Shown here: positions 41,907-53,084 of the stretch, piece by piece
Layout: each line of letters begins with the position of its first letter
Numbering within the stretch: the first letter of the stretch is position 1
Source of the DNA: Halomonas salinarum
GTDB lineage: Bacteria; Pseudomonadota; Gammaproteobacteria; Pseudomonadales; Halomonadaceae
Reading direction: 5' to 3'
Assembly: GCF_012062845.1 (NCBI RefSeq)
Contig: NZ_WWNB01000003.1
Span: 1 to 64,000 of the forward strand
DNA: 64,000 nucleotides
The notes under the pieces: model-generated
Database searches by the model: none
Told to the model about the DNA's origin: nothing
What the model saw: the letters and a program-made list of their open reading frames with translations, nothing else
Made by a program: the position numbers and the translations under genes

Positions 41907-42842
41907 TCATTCCTTGAAGGGCAAGCCGAGCAGGGCGCTGACGTGGGCTTCGGCACAACGGCCGAGCGCTTCCATGTCATATCCGCCCTCGAGTACCGAC
42001 ACCACACGATTATCGGCATACAGCGCCGCAATCTCCATGGCGAGGTGCGTCACCCAATGAAAATCAGCGGCTTCTAGACACATATCAGCCATGGGATCGT
42101 CTCTATGGGCATCGAAGCCGGCAGAGATCAGAATAAGGTCGGGCTTGTAGGCATGCAGGGCCGGTAGCCAGTGATCTTCCACTGCGCGTCTAAAAGCCGG
42201 TCCGTCGGTACCAGGCGGTAGCGGGGTGTCGATGATGTTATGCCATTGGCTGCGAAGATAGCGCCATGGGTAAAACGGGAATTGAAAACTCGAGCAGACC
42301 ATCACGTTGGGATGATCCTTGAAGATGTCGATAGTCCCATTGCACTGATGTACATCGAAATCGAGGATGGCGACACGCCGTGCTCCATGTTTTTCGATGG
42401 CATGAGCCGCCCCGACGGCGATGTTGTTGAGAAAACAGAACCCCATCGCATCGGTAGCCTCAGCGTGATGGCCGGGAGGGCGTACCGCACAGAAGACATT
42501 GTCGGCCTGACCACGATAGACCTGGTCCACACCTCGCACGACCGCGCCTGCGGCATGGCGTGCAGCATCCATGCTCGCGGGGTTCATCAGGGTGTCACCA
42601 TCGAGAAGGGTAATGCCTTCCTCTGGCACGCAGCGCTCGAGGGACACCAGGTGGCGATGTGGATGAACGCGCTCAATTTGCTCATCAGTTGCCGGTTTGG
42701 ATTCCGACTGCATGGTTTGTTGAAGCACGCCGCTCAACGCTAGTCGTGCACGAATGGACTCAATTCGTAGCGGGCTCTCCGGATGCTCGGGCCCCATAAA
42801 GTGATCATGGCATCGAGGGTGGGTGATATATGAGGTGATCAT
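41907..42842 (-). CDS. histone-deacetylase family protein
   Basis: Zinc-dependent deacetylase-like enzyme of 311 residues. Family motifs are present: RPPGHHAEATDAMGFC, the zinc ligands in DFDVH and SAGFDAHRDDP, and LEGGYD with the catalytic Tyr. The stretch after the first zinc ligands is DVHQCNG rather than the common DVHHGNG. It acts on an acetylated substrate (protein or polyamine) in the cytoplasm. I chose ATG 42842, which has CGGAG upstream; an ATG at 42893 would add 17 residues. It is divergent from the Pat-like acetyltransferase gene. Confidence 0.83.
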   Translation of the reverse strand: MITSYITHPRCHDHFMGPEHPESPLRIESIRARLALSGVLQQTMQSESKPATDEQIERVHPHRHLVSLERCVPEEGITLLDGDTLMNPASMDAARHAAGAVVRGVDQVYRGQADNVFCAVRPPGHHAEATDAMGFCFLNNIAVGAAHAIEKHGARRVAILDFDVHQCNGTIDIFKDHPNVMVCSSFQFPFYPWRYLRSQWHNIIDTPLPPGTDGPAFRRAVEDHWLPALHAYKPDLILISAGFDAHRDDPMADMCLEAADFHWVTHLAMEIAALYADNRVVSVLEGGYDMEALGRCAEAHVSALLGLPFKE

Positions 42843-42948
42843 CGACGGCTCCGAGGTTATTAATGCGACCTTAATCGCCTGGCTTCCTTGCATGACAGTG
42901 GCAATAAGTCGTACACAAGGAGACTACACCCACGCGGGAGGATAGGTC

Positions 42949-45714
42949 TTGGGTACGCGATTCTTACGCCACTTCTTCGAGCCACACAGCCTGGTCGTGA
43001 TTGGGGCCTCAGAAAAGCCGCATTCCATGGGCGGACTGGTGGTGCAAAACCTCCAGGAGAGCGGCTTCCCCGGCAAGCTTTGGTCGGTCAATACCAAGGG
43101 GTATGAAAGTGTCCATGGTGTGCCCTGCTTCAGTCATGTCGCTGACCTTCCGGCGGTGCCTGAGCTTGCTGTTATCTGTGCGCCGGTGGATACGGTTCCT
43201 GCCTTGCTAGGAGAGCTTGGTACGGCAGGTGTTCGTGCCGCGATGGTGCTGTCAGGTGGGTCCCACCTGGATGATCGCAGTCACGACGGCGGCTCCATCC
43301 GCGAGCAGATGCTGCTTGCTGCCAGGCCTTCGGGGATTCGCGTGCTGGGCCCGGAGTGCATGGGCATACTGGTCCCAGGGCGCCGGCTCAATGCGTCCTA
43401 TTCCGGTCAGCCGGTCAAAGCAGGCCGTGTCGCCTACCTGGGCCAGTCGGGCATGCTCGGCAATGCCATCATCGACTGGGCGGCCGGGCGTGGTATCGGC
43501 CTATCGCACCTCGTGACCGTGGGAGACAGTGTCGACGTTCTTCTGCCCGATCTGCTCGACTACATCAATCAACATACGGCAGCCCAGTCCATCATGCTGC
43601 ATCTTGAGCGCACGCCGGATGCTCAGCACTTGATGACCGCTCTGCGGGAGGCTTCCCGCCACCGGCTGGTACTTGCCATCAAGAGTGGGCGCACGCCTGC
43701 CTCGTCACTATCGAACTTGCCACCGACGCCGGGTATCGCGAATCGTGACGTGATCTTCGATGCCGCCCTGGCGAGGGCCGGGGTCGTGCGTGTCGATAAC
43801 TCCGATGAGTTGTTCGATGCGCTGGAAACGCTGTCGCGCATGCGTCCCCTGCAGGGAGATCGCCTGGCGATTGTCTCCAATGGCTTGGGACCTGCGATGC
43901 TGGCCATCGATCGGCTGATCAGCCAAGGCGGACGCCTGGCCGACTTCAACCAGGATACCCGCGAGGCGCTGGCAAGAGACGATGTGGATATGACGCTGCC
44001 GGGACGCAACCCGGTAGATCTCGGCGGTGGCGCGACACCGGAACAGATCGTTGAGGTGCTGGCCATTGTGGCCGCCGATCCCGGAGTGGATGCGGTGTTG
44101 CTGGTACACGCACCGACTCGCTTGGCGCCGTCGAAAGTCACCGCTGAGGCGGTGGTCGCCAATCGTCGGCGTCTCAAGCGCAACCTGCTTACCAGCTGGA
44201 TGGGGCTTGAGCAGGCACTGTCTGCTCGGCATGAGAGCAACCTGGCGGGTATCCCGACGTATATGTCACCTGAGAAGGCGGTTGGCGCCTTCATGCATAT
44301 GGTCAATTATCGACGCGTGCAGGCACTGCTGCAGCAAACGCCGCCCTCGTTGCCCTTTGCTACCAGTGCGGGCATCCGTCAGCAGTGTCATGAGTTGATC
44401 AATCAGGCCCTGGAACAGCAGCGGTATTGTCTTACGCATGCCGAAACGGCGCAGGTGCTGGCCGCCTACGGGGTTGATACACCTCAAAGCCGCTATGCCG
44501 TTACCGCGGAGGAAGGCGTTGCCGCGGCTCGAGCTCTTTTCGCTGCAGAAACGGAGCCAGGTGCTGCTCTCGCGTTGAAGATCGTCCACGATCACAACAT
44601 CGTGCCATTTCGCTATCGAAGTCATCCGCACAAGCTCTCGGCAGGATTGCTCCAGGACCTTACGAGTCCTGAGCAAGTCGCCGATGCCATGCGCCAGCTC
44701 GAGCAGAAAGTCCAAGAGAAGTTTCCTGAGTCGGGCATTCACGAGTTTTGCCTTCAGCCCATGCGGCGCGGCAAGCATTCACTGCAACTGTGTGCTGGCA
44801 TCACCCGCGACGCAGAATTCGGCCCCGTCGTGGTCTTTGGGGTTGGAGGGTACAAGGTCAATGTGTTGGCCGATCGGCATGTGGCGTTCCCCCCCTTGAA
44901 CATGACGCTGGCGGCTGACCTTATTAGCCGAACCCACGCTGCCAAGCTGATCGAAGAGCATTCCCGTCACCCGCAAAAAGATATCGATACGATCTGTGAG
45001 CTGTTGGTGAAATTATCCCAGGTGGCGTCCGACCTGCCGCGCCTGAAAGGGATGGAGATCAATCCGCTGCTGCTCAACAACGATGGACTCCTGGCGGTGG
45101 ATTTTGCCTTGGACCTGGGCGCTCCCGCCCGCCATGCGATCATGCCGTATCCTGAAGAACTTCGGGAAAGAGTCGAGCTCGATGGTATGGACGTTGAGGT
45201 GAGACCCATTCGGGCAGAGGACGCACCGCTGATCACCGGCTTTCACAGGCATCTATCCGAGGAGAGCATTCGCTTTCGTTACTTCCATCACAAGGCGGAT
45301 CTGACCAAGCGAGATCTGGCGACCTTAGCCGACATCAATTATGACCGGCAGATGGCCTTCATTGCCGTGCGATTGGATGAGTCTGGTCTGTCGGAGATGA
45401 TGGGTGTCGTGCGGGTATGGAACGATCCGGACAATATCCGCACTGAGTTCTCTATCATCATTCGTGATGACCTGCATGGTCATGGGCTCGGGCGCCTCCT
45501 GATGACCAAGATGATCCGCTACTGCCAGGGAGTAGGGACCCTTGAGATGTTCGGCAAGATCATGATCGATAATCAACCCATGCGTTCACTATTGAAACAA
45601 CTGGGCTTTCGCCTTCGCTATAACATGGAAGAGCAGGTGGTTGATGCATTTCTTAGCTTGAACGACCCTGAGTCTGACTGGCAGCGACATCGTCTGGCGT
45701 CGCCTCAAGACTGA
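42949..45714 (+). CDS. pat: Pat-type protein acetyltransferase (acyl-CoA synthetase-like and GNAT domains)
   Basis: Protein of 921 residues. Domains in order: CoA-binding (about 8-130, VVIGASEKPHSMGG), succinyl-CoA-ligase-like (about 145-455, GQSGMLGNAI), ATP-grasp (about 475-690) and a C-terminal GNAT acetyltransferase (about 735-890, with the acetyl-CoA motif HGHGLGRLLM). In Salmonella, Pat acetylates metabolic enzymes such as Acs; the synthetase part is non-catalytic there. The start is a TTG with GGGAGG upstream. It diverges from a deacetylase gene, so the pair may write and erase the same modification. Confidence 0.85.
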   Translation: MGTRFLRHFFEPHSLVVIGASEKPHSMGGLVVQNLQESGFPGKLWSVNTKGYESVHGVPCFSHVADLPAVPELAVICAPVDTVPALLGELGTAGVRAAMVLSGGSHLDDRSHDGGSIREQMLLAARPSGIRVLGPECMGILVPGRRLNASYSGQPVKAGRVAYLGQSGMLGNAIIDWAAGRGIGLSHLVTVGDSVDVLLPDLLDYINQHTAAQSIMLHLERTPDAQHLMTALREASRHRLVLAIKSGRTPASSLSNLPPTPGIANRDVIFDAALARAGVVRVDNSDELFDALETLSRMRPLQGDRLAIVSNGLGPAMLAIDRLISQGGRLADFNQDTREALARDDVDMTLPGRNPVDLGGGATPEQIVEVLAIVAADPGVDAVLLVHAPTRLAPSKVTAEAVVANRRRLKRNLLTSWMGLEQALSARHESNLAGIPTYMSPEKAVGAFMHMVNYRRVQALLQQTPPSLPFATSAGIRQQCHELINQALEQQRYCLTHAETAQVLAAYGVDTPQSRYAVTAEEGVAAARALFAAETEPGAALALKIVHDHNIVPFRYRSHPHKLSAGLLQDLTSPEQVADAMRQLEQKVQEKFPESGIHEFCLQPMRRGKHSLQLCAGITRDAEFGPVVVFGVGGYKVNVLADRHVAFPPLNMTLAADLISRTHAAKLIEEHSRHPQKDIDTICELLVKLSQVASDLPRLKGMEINPLLLNNDGLLAVDFALDLGAPARHAIMPYPEELRERVELDGMDVEVRPIRAEDAPLITGFHRHLSEESIRFRYFHHKADLTKRDLATLADINYDRQMAFIAVRLDESGLSEMMGVVRVWNDPDNIRTEFSIIIRDDLHGHGLGRLLMTKMIRYCQGVGTLEMFGKIMIDNQPMRSLLKQLGFRLRYNMEEQVVDAFLSLNDPESDWQRHRLASPQD

Positions 45715-45935
45715 ATGCCGTGAGGTCTATTCCTGGCTTTTCAGCAGCCTGTGTTGCCACTTGAAGTGGGTATATCCGTTGATTGATCATCATCTGTTCT
45801 GATTTGAGGGGGTATTTATAAGTATGTATGATCTTTCGAGTTTAATCACGACAGTCATAGACCGCGCATAGCCGGATAGGTCCTACGAGCGGCCTATAAA
45901 GGCATGTTGGTATGACATAACCACAGGCAGAGCCG
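45715..45935. other. proV upstream region
   Basis: About 220 A/T-rich bases that must carry the promoter of the proVWX operon. Osmotic control is expected from the family but no operator can be pointed to. Confidence 0.4.
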
Positions 45936-47138
45936 ATGAGCGAAAAACGACCCGTCAAGATCCAGGTGCGCGGCCTCAGCAAGGTCTTTGGCAACCAGCC
46001 GATGAAAGCTCTCGAGCTGCGCAATCAAGGGCTCAAGCGTCCTGAAATCCTGGAAAAGACCGGCCAGACGCTGGGCTTGTCCAACCTCGACTTCGACGTC
46101 TACGAAGGTGAGCTTCTGGTGATCATGGGGCTTTCCGGCTCGGGCAAGTCGACCCTGATTCGTTGTCTCAATCGCCTGATCGACACAACCGAAGGCTCGA
46201 TCATTATCGATGACGAGAATATCCCAACGCTCAGTACCAAAGAGTTGTTGGAATGTCGTCGGCGCCATTTTTCCATGGTTTTCCAGAATTTCGCACTCTT
46301 CCCTCACCGTACGGTTCAGCAGAACGCCGAGTATGGTCTGGAGATTCGTGGTATCGACAAGGCCGAGCGGACACAAACCGCGCGTAACTCCTTGAAGCAA
46401 GTGGGCCTGGATGGCTGGGAAGATGCCATGCCCAGCCAGCTTTCCGGTGGCATGCAACAGCGAGTCGGCCTGGCGCGTGCCCTGGCCAATGATTCAAGTG
46501 TCTTGCTGATGGACGAGGCCTTCTCCGCTCTTGACCCGTTGATCCGCAAGGATATGCAACAAGAGCTGCTCGAGCTGCAGCATCGCATGAAGAAGACCAC
46601 GGTCTTTATTACCCACGACCTCGATGAAGCCCTCAACATCGGCGACCGCATCATCCTGCTCAAGGATGGTGAGATCGTCCAAATCGGCACGCCGGAAGAA
46701 ATATTGACCGCGCCGGCTGATGAATATGTCGAGCGTTTCATCGAGGGGGTGGATATGTCGCGCATCCTCACTGCTCGCCATGCCATGCGTCCCGTTCGTG
46801 CCACGGCCCGTGAAGATGACGGCCCGCGCACGGCACTGCGCAAGATGAGCGAGAACGGCCTGGACTCGATCTATGTCACCAGCCGCGATCGCAAGCTCGT
46901 TGGCCTGATCGATGCTGAAACAGCCGAGAGGGCTGTCAAGGAAGGCCAGCAGACGATTGACGCATTATTCATCCAGGATTTCCGCAGTGTTGCCCCGGAT
47001 GAGCCGATGCATAACCTCTTTGCCATGTTCAACGACAAGAGTTTTCCCATTGCAGTGATTGATGACGAGCGTCGCCTGCTTGGGGTCGTGGTCAAGGGTG
47101 CGGTACTGGCCGAACTGGCAGAAGCAGGAGACAACTGA
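45936..47138 (+). CDS. proV: glycine betaine/proline ABC transporter ATP-binding protein ProV
   Basis: ATPase of 400 residues, the usual ProV size. Walker [10 protein letters not shown] (near 66), the signature [15 protein letters not shown], Walker B LLMDEAF and the D-loop ALDP are all clear. The C-terminal third (about 280-395) contains two CBS-like domains, as in OpuA/ProV, which sense ionic strength. It powers uptake of osmoprotectants such as betaine. First gene of proV-proW-proX; proW starts 1 base after its stop codon. Confidence 0.92.
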   Translation: MSEKRPVKIQVRGLSKVFGNQPMKALELRNQGLKRPEILEKTGQTLGLSNLDFDVYEGELLVIMGLSGSGKSTLIRCLNRLIDTTEGSIIIDDENIPTLSTKELLECRRRHFSMVFQNFALFPHRTVQQNAEYGLEIRGIDKAERTQTARNSLKQVGLDGWEDAMPSQLSGGMQQRVGLARALANDSSVLLMDEAFSALDPLIRKDMQQELLELQHRMKKTTVFITHDLDEALNIGDRIILLKDGEIVQIGTPEEILTAPADEYVERFIEGVDMSRILTARHAMRPVRATAREDDGPRTALRKMSENGLDSIYVTSRDRKLVGLIDAETAERAVKEGQQTIDALFIQDFRSVAPDEPMHNLFAMFNDKSFPIAVIDDERRLLGVVVKGAVLAELAEAGDN

Positions 47139-47139
47139 G

Positions 47140-47979
47140 ATGGCGATTGAAATTCCCCGTATCGAGTTGGGCGACTGGATCGAGTCCGGTCTTGACTACC
47201 TCACCGGTAACTATTCCGGCATCACGCGCGGCATTTCCGAAATAACCCAGACGGGTATAAACGGCCTCAATGATCTGTTGATGTGGCTTCCCGAGTGGGG
47301 CTTGATGGGCTTGATTGCGCTGTTGTGCTGGCGAATGTCTGGCCTTCGTCTGGGTATCGGTGCCGTCTTGGGGCTGTCCCTTATCTGGAACCTTGACCTC
47401 TGGGATCCGATGATCGAATCGCTGACGCTGGTAGTCATCGCTACCCTGGTAGCCGTCGTGATCGCGATTCCTGTCGGTATCGCTTCGGCGCTTTCTGAGC
47501 GACTCTATCGAGTGATCATGCCGGTGCTTGACTTTATGCAGACCATGCCGGCCTTCGTGTACCTGATTCCGGCAATTCCGTTTTTCGGTATCGGTTCGGT
47601 ATCGGCCATCTTTGCCACGGTGATTTTCTCCATGCCGCCGGCGATTCGCTTCACGACGCTGGGTATTCGTCAGGTTCCCAAGGATCTGATCGAAGCCGCT
47701 GATGCATTTGGCTCCACGACGTCGCAGAAGCTCTTCAAGGTTCAGCTGCCGTTGTCGTTGCCTACCGTGATGGCAGGCATCAACCAGACCATCATGCTAG
47801 CCTTGTCGATGGTAGTAATCGCGGCCATGATCGGTGCCGATGGCCTGGGCAACGAAGTGTGGCGCGCCATTCAGCGCTTGCGTCCCGGCGACGGCTTCGA
47901 GGCAGGTATCGCGGTGGTGATTCTTGCCATGCTGCTTGATCGCCTCACTCAGTCTTTCCGCAAGACACGTAAGTCCTGA
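47140..47979 (+). CDS. proW: glycine betaine/proline ABC transporter permease ProW
   Basis: Membrane permease of 280 residues. The BPD transport signature is seen as EAADAFGSTTSQKLFKVQLP. The N-terminus has a short amphipathic segment and about six membrane helices follow (first about 50-66). ATG 47140 is chosen directly after proV; the longer frame upstream is inside proV. Confidence 0.9.
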   Translation: MAIEIPRIELGDWIESGLDYLTGNYSGITRGISEITQTGINGLNDLLMWLPEWGLMGLIALLCWRMSGLRLGIGAVLGLSLIWNLDLWDPMIESLTLVVIATLVAVVIAIPVGIASALSERLYRVIMPVLDFMQTMPAFVYLIPAIPFFGIGSVSAIFATVIFSMPPAIRFTTLGIRQVPKDLIEAADAFGSTTSQKLFKVQLPLSLPTVMAGINQTIMLALSMVVIAAMIGADGLGNEVWRAIQRLRPGDGFEAGIAVVILAMLLDRLTQSFRKTRKS

Positions 47980-48147
47980 TGCATTGCGTGATTCGCCATC
48001 CCGCCCTTATCTCGAGTGTGGGATGTCGTCAACATGACGTACGGCAGTCCGCGTCATGCGGAGGTCAGGCGCAACCTGGATGCTGTTTTCATGAGGTACT
48101 GCGTTTGATGTCCAGCTAAATACCAATAAGCAACGAAGAGGTGAAAG

Positions 48148-49026
48148 ATGTTCGATATCAAGACTCTGTCACGCGGTGTGCGCCTTGGTGCCATGATGAT
48201 GGCGGCGGGGACCGCCGTCGCAGCCGGTCAGGCGCAAGCCCAGGAGAAGGGTACCGTAACTCTTGCCTACGTTGAGTGGGCCTCGGAAGTCGCTTCTACC
48301 AACGTGGTGCGTGCCGTGTTGGAGGATCAGGGGTATGAAGTTGAAATGTCATCTCTCTCGGCCGCAGCCATGTGGCAGGCACTGTCCTACGGTGATGCCG
48401 ACGGCATCGTGGCGGCCTGGCTCCCCACCACACACGCGGATTACTTCGACCGCGTTAAAGATAGCGTCGAGGACCTGGGCCCGAATCTGGATGGCACTAA
48501 GCTGGGGCTTGTGGTGCCTGCCTACAGCGATATGGAGACCATCTCGGATATCGATGCCAACGCTGAAGCTCTCGATGGCCAGATCGTAGGCATCGATCCA
48601 GGCGCCGGCTTGATGAGCCTCACCGAAGAGGTGATCGAGGAGTATGATCTCGAGACTGATCTTCGCAGTGGTAGTGGGGCGACCATGACCGCCGCTCTTG
48701 CCAGTGCCATCCAGAATGAAGAAGAAATTGTGGTAACCAGCTGGACACCACACTGGATGTTCGCTCGCTGGGACCTCAAGTACCTAGACGATCCGAAGAA
48801 CGTCTACGGTGGTGCTGAGCAGATTCACACCGTCGTTCGGGACGGCCTGAAGGAAGACATGCCGGGCGCCTACGCGATTCTCGATAACTTCGAGTGGACG
48901 CCTGAGCTGATGGGTGAAGTCATGCTCATGAACCAGAAAGAAGACAGCGATCCCTATGAGGATGCCAAGCAGTGGGTTGCCGAGAACCAGGATGTGGTCC
49001 AAGAGTGGCTGCCATCTGGCGAGTAA
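48148..49026 (+). CDS. proX: glycine betaine/proline substrate-binding protein ProX
   Basis: Periplasmic OpuAC-type binding protein of 292 residues with a signal peptide (cleavage near AQA-QEK, residue 33). Aromatic residues of the ligand cage are likely the Trp in VEWASEV, AMWQALS and TSWTPHWMFARWD. It binds quaternary amines outside the membrane and hands them to ProW. It is 168 bases after proW and precedes a strong terminator, so the operon ends here. Confidence 0.9.
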   Translation: MFDIKTLSRGVRLGAMMMAAGTAVAAGQAQAQEKGTVTLAYVEWASEVASTNVVRAVLEDQGYEVEMSSLSAAAMWQALSYGDADGIVAAWLPTTHADYFDRVKDSVEDLGPNLDGTKLGLVVPAYSDMETISDIDANAEALDGQIVGIDPGAGLMSLTEEVIEEYDLETDLRSGSGATMTAALASAIQNEEEIVVTSWTPHWMFARWDLKYLDDPKNVYGGAEQIHTVVRDGLKEDMPGAYAILDNFEWTPELMGEVMLMNQKEDSDPYEDAKQWVAENQDVVQEWLPSGE

Positions 49027-49048
49027 TGTCGGCTAGTCGGCTCCACTG

Positions 49049-49089
49049 AAAACAACGCCCCCGGCCACATTGGTCGGGGGCGTTGTTTT
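49049..49089 (+). terminator. terminator after proX
   Basis: AAAACAACGCCCCCG and CGGGGGCGTTGTTTT form a perfect 15-base stem with an 11-base loop, with A and T runs at the edges. It ends proVWX. Confidence 0.87.
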
Positions 49090-49158
49090 AAGAATAGATA
49101 GTGTTGGAAAGCATGCCGGATACCACACAGAGCTCCCTGTGAGGAGGCAGTATTGGCG

Positions 49159-49800
49159 TCAGGGGGCAAGGCGTACCTTGAACCACTTTCCATCACGAAC
49201 CTGATAGCGAATGCGGTCATGTAGCCGACTCGGCTGACCCTGCCAGAATTCGATCACTTCGGGCAGGAGCCGATAGCCCCCCCAGTGCGCAGGGCGGCGA
49301 ATATCCTGGCCGGCATAGGCTTGCTCGAAGCGCGACTGGCGATCCTCTATCCACTGGCGATTGGGGATTTCCACGCTTTGCGTGGCGACCCAGGTACCAA
49401 GCTGACTTTCTCGCGGGCGACTGGAAAAATAGCGGTCGGACTCCTCAGCCGTGACCTGCTCCACCCGGCCCTCGATGCGAATCTGGCGGCTCAGTGAGGG
49501 CCACCAGAAGACCAGCGCTGCATGCGGAATAGTCGCCAGTTCGCTGCCCTTGTGGCTTTGATAATTGGTATAAAAGACCATGCCGCGCTGGTCGTATCCC
49601 TTGAGTAGCACGATGCGTGCATGGGGCCGGCACTGGCTATCGACGGTGGCCAGTGTCATGGCATTGCCATCTATGCCTTCGCTTTCGAGTGCTAGCGCTA
49701 GCCACTCGTCGAAGAGTGTATCGGGTGTATCAGGCGTACTCTCTTCGCTGAGACTGCCGCCCTCATAGTCGCGCCGAATATCGGCAATGTTCCTTGTCAT
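49159..49800 (-). CDS. pdxH: pyridoxamine 5'-phosphate oxidase PdxH
   Basis: FMN enzyme of 213 residues that makes pyridoxal 5'-phosphate. Family motifs include RIVLLKGYDQRGMVFYTNY (FMN site), SHKGSELA and the C-terminal FEFWQGQPSRLHDRIRY-type region (VIEFWQGQPSRLHDR). Length matches E. coli PdxH (218). It stands alone on the minus strand, convergent with proX. Confidence 0.92.
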   Translation of the reverse strand: MTRNIADIRRDYEGGSLSEESTPDTPDTLFDEWLALALESEGIDGNAMTLATVDSQCRPHARIVLLKGYDQRGMVFYTNYQSHKGSELATIPHAALVFWWPSLSRQIRIEGRVEQVTAEESDRYFSSRPRESQLGTWVATQSVEIPNRQWIEDRQSRFEQAYAGQDIRRPAHWGGYRLLPEVIEFWQGQPSRLHDRIRYQVRDGKWFKVRLAP

Positions 49801-49894
49801 GGCAATCTCTCCCTCGCTATTTCCTCTATCTTCACCCTTGCGCGGCGAAGGCTCAACCGTTGTCGTGCTCGGCTGACAAACGAATTGTCCCTGG

Positions 49895-50239
49895 TCAAAA
49901 AAGCTGGATCATGGCCATGTAGCTGACGGTGCCGGCAAGAATCGATAGCAGAGCGTTATGCCGCCACAACTGCAGTATGGCCACGATCAGGGCTGCCAGC
50001 AGCATCGGTAAACCATTGGCATCAAGGTTTACTGCACCCTGGGCCAGGGGGCTGCAGTCACGCATCGCATAGATCACCAGAATCAGCATTACTGCTGGTG
50101 GCAGGTAGCGACCAAGGTGCAGGACCAGCGGATGTTCGGCCTGGCGTGAAAAGGCAATGAAGGGCAGTACACGGGTCGCGAAGGTGGCAAGTGCACACAC
50201 GGCAATGAACCCAAGTAACAGAAGTGGATGCTCTGTCAC
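49895..50239 (-). CDS. azlD: AzlD family branched-chain amino acid exporter subunit
   Basis: Small membrane protein of 114 residues with four hydrophobic segments, including LLLLGFIAVCALATFATRVLP. AzlD pairs with AzlC to export branched-chain or related amino acids. The GTG at 50239 overlaps the azlC stop codon (GTGA); the longer frame upstream is inside azlC. Confidence 0.82.
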   Translation of the reverse strand: MTEHPLLLLGFIAVCALATFATRVLPFIAFSRQAEHPLVLHLGRYLPPAVMLILVIYAMRDCSPLAQGAVNLDANGLPMLLAALIVAILQLWRHNALLSILAGTVSYMAMIQLF

Positions 50240-50961
50240 GGTGCCTCCGCCTGTTGACGCTTGCTTATATCCAACCGGTACTGGATCAGCAGGATCATGC
50301 TGGCCGTGGCGATGGCTCCCAGTAACATATGTCGATCTGGTAGCAATGCCAGGGCAGCTAGCGCTGTAACCATGGCAACGATGAAGGGCATCCATTGGCG
50401 AAGGCGTCGTGCCTGTTCGATTGTCAGTACGATGAACAAGGCCGTCAGCACAAACTCAATGCCGGTTGTGTCGAAGGCAAGCTGACTGCCGATCATGACA
50501 CCAGCAAGCGTCCCTAGCACCCACCACAGCTGGTTCAAGGCACTGAGTTTGATGGCGAGTGCGTGATTCTGTCCGACAGGGCCGCGATGAGACGTCAATA
50601 GTGAATAGGTTTCATCGGTCAGCGCGAAGATCAGATACGGCTTGCGCCACCCTGCACCGCTGAAGGCTCCTAAAAGCGACAAGCCATAGAAGAGGTGGCG
50701 AGAGTTAAGCATCAGAGTCGCCACCGCGACTTCCATCAGGCCGGCCTGATTAGCCAACAAGGCTACGGCGAGAAACTGCCCCGCACCTGCGTAAATCACG
50801 AGCGACATGGTTATCGCGGCCCACCAGGGAACGCCAACATCCATCGCCAGGATGCCGAAGGCGGCTCCCAGCGGCAGATAGCCGAACATGACCGGCATGG
50901 TGGCCTTTAGTGCAGAACGCCAATCAGTTGCGCCTGAAATATCAGCTTGGTGTGACGTCAT
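50236..50961 (-). CDS. azlC: AzlC family permease
   Basis: Membrane protein of 241 residues with seven or eight hydrophobic segments. The AzlC pattern is seen as FGYLPLGAAFGILA, YAGAGQFLAVALL and LNSRHLFYGLSL. Partner of AzlD. It overlaps the DUF2069 gene by 4 bases, so the three genes are co-directional. Confidence 0.85.
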   Translation of the reverse strand: MTSHQADISGATDWRSALKATMPVMFGYLPLGAAFGILAMDVGVPWWAAITMSLVIYAGAGQFLAVALLANQAGLMEVAVATLMLNSRHLFYGLSLLGAFSGAGWRKPYLIFALTDETYSLLTSHRGPVGQNHALAIKLSALNQLWWVLGTLAGVMIGSQLAFDTTGIEFVLTALFIVLTIEQARRLRQWMPFIVAMVTALAALALLPDRHMLLGAIATASMILLIQYRLDISKRQQAEAP

Positions 50962-51361
50962 TGCTCAGATTGGCGGCGCTGTTGGCGGCTACGAAACCGC
51001 GCATAACCGAGACTGCCAACAAAAAGGGCCAGCGAGGCCAATGCAATCAGTACCCCAAAAAGGCCCTGGCCGGGCAGGGTGGCGAACATGACGCCCTGCA
51101 TGAAGTAGAGCAGGCTGACGAAGCACAGCCAGGCATGACCACGGGCCCGCCTGGTCAGAATTGACGGCAGGAACAACAGCAGCGGGACGATTCTCACCAG
51201 CAATGGACCCCAACCATCGGTCTGCACATCATGGATGATCAGGCCGCCATAACTTAGCAGGGCGATCAGGAAAATATAGCTGTAGATCACCAATCGACGA
51301 CTTTTGTCGACCAGTGCGTCCAGGCCTCCTTCGCGCTCCATACGTTCCATCCACTGTCGCA

Positions 51362-51362
<1 letters not shown>
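50958..51362 (-). CDS. DUF2069 membrane protein
   Basis: Membrane protein of 134 residues with four hydrophobic segments (after a charged N-terminus MRQWMERMEREGG), matching DUF2069. The stop overlaps the azlC start and the ATG overlaps the wrbA stop by one base (TGATG). It usually follows wrbA in gammaproteobacteria. Function unknown. Confidence 0.77.
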
Positions 51363-52364
<1,002 letters not shown>

Positions 52365-52535
52365 GTCGCAGGGATCCTTGTGAAAGCACGTAAAGTAATT
52401 GCCGATATTGTAGGCGGCCCCCAAATACCCCACAACCATTAGCCGGAGGATAGGTAGGGTATGATTTTATACCGTTATCTTTGTTTGGCCGTAAATAAGC
52501 TGATCGAAGTGGAAACTAGTTAAACAGGAAGGGCC

Positions 52536-52949
52536 TCACAGACGCATGTATACCCAGACATTATGCCCGTCGGCTAGCTGAACCCGAACTCGCTCATAGC
52601 GATAACCAAGACGTTCGTAGCGGTCCAACGCTGCAAGCTCCTCTTCGCTGACATTGAGTACCAATCCTTCGACTTGATGCCCTTGTTCAGCGACCAGATC
52701 CAGCTCTCGCTTGCGAAAGCCAGGCAGGATGGCAGCTTCGGGACTACCCGACCGGCCATAGACCAGCCAGCGAACGGGCGCATGAGTCAGGGTGCCATAG
52801 ACGAACACTTGGGACTCACCATCCGGGATCGCCGCGAGATCCTCGGGGCGCTCATACCCAAAAGGGCTCAACAGGACCCACCACAAGTAAACGGCAGCGA
52901 TCATCATCAAACCGATCGTTGAGCCGAGAGCGTATCGCAGGACGCGCAT
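52536..52949 (-). CDS. membrane-anchored gamma-glutamylcyclotransferase-like protein
   Basis: Protein of 137 residues. An N-terminal membrane segment (about 4-26) is followed by a GGCT/AIG2-like domain with VFVYGTLTHAP, VEGLVLNVSEEELAALDRYE and the C-terminal VWVYMRL. The Glu that acts as catalyst in GGCT enzymes is likely E in EEELAALD. Substrate unknown; the membrane anchor is unusual for the family. It is alone on the minus strand. Confidence 0.7.
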   Translation of the reverse strand: MRVLRYALGSTIGLMMIAAVYLWWVLLSPFGYERPEDLAAIPDGESQVFVYGTLTHAPVRWLVYGRSGSPEAAILPGFRKRELDLVAEQGHQVEGLVLNVSEEELAALDRYERLGYRYERVRVQLADGHNVWVYMRL

Positions 52950-53084
52950 TGGTGAGTCCTTTATTTGATTAACGTTGTCAGGGGGTTCGCGTATTCATCT
53001 TGTCATGGCATGCTTCTTGGAGGCTAGTCAGGGCATCGAGCTGTTTTACACCCCGGTTTACATCCCGTGTCGGAGATTATCAGC

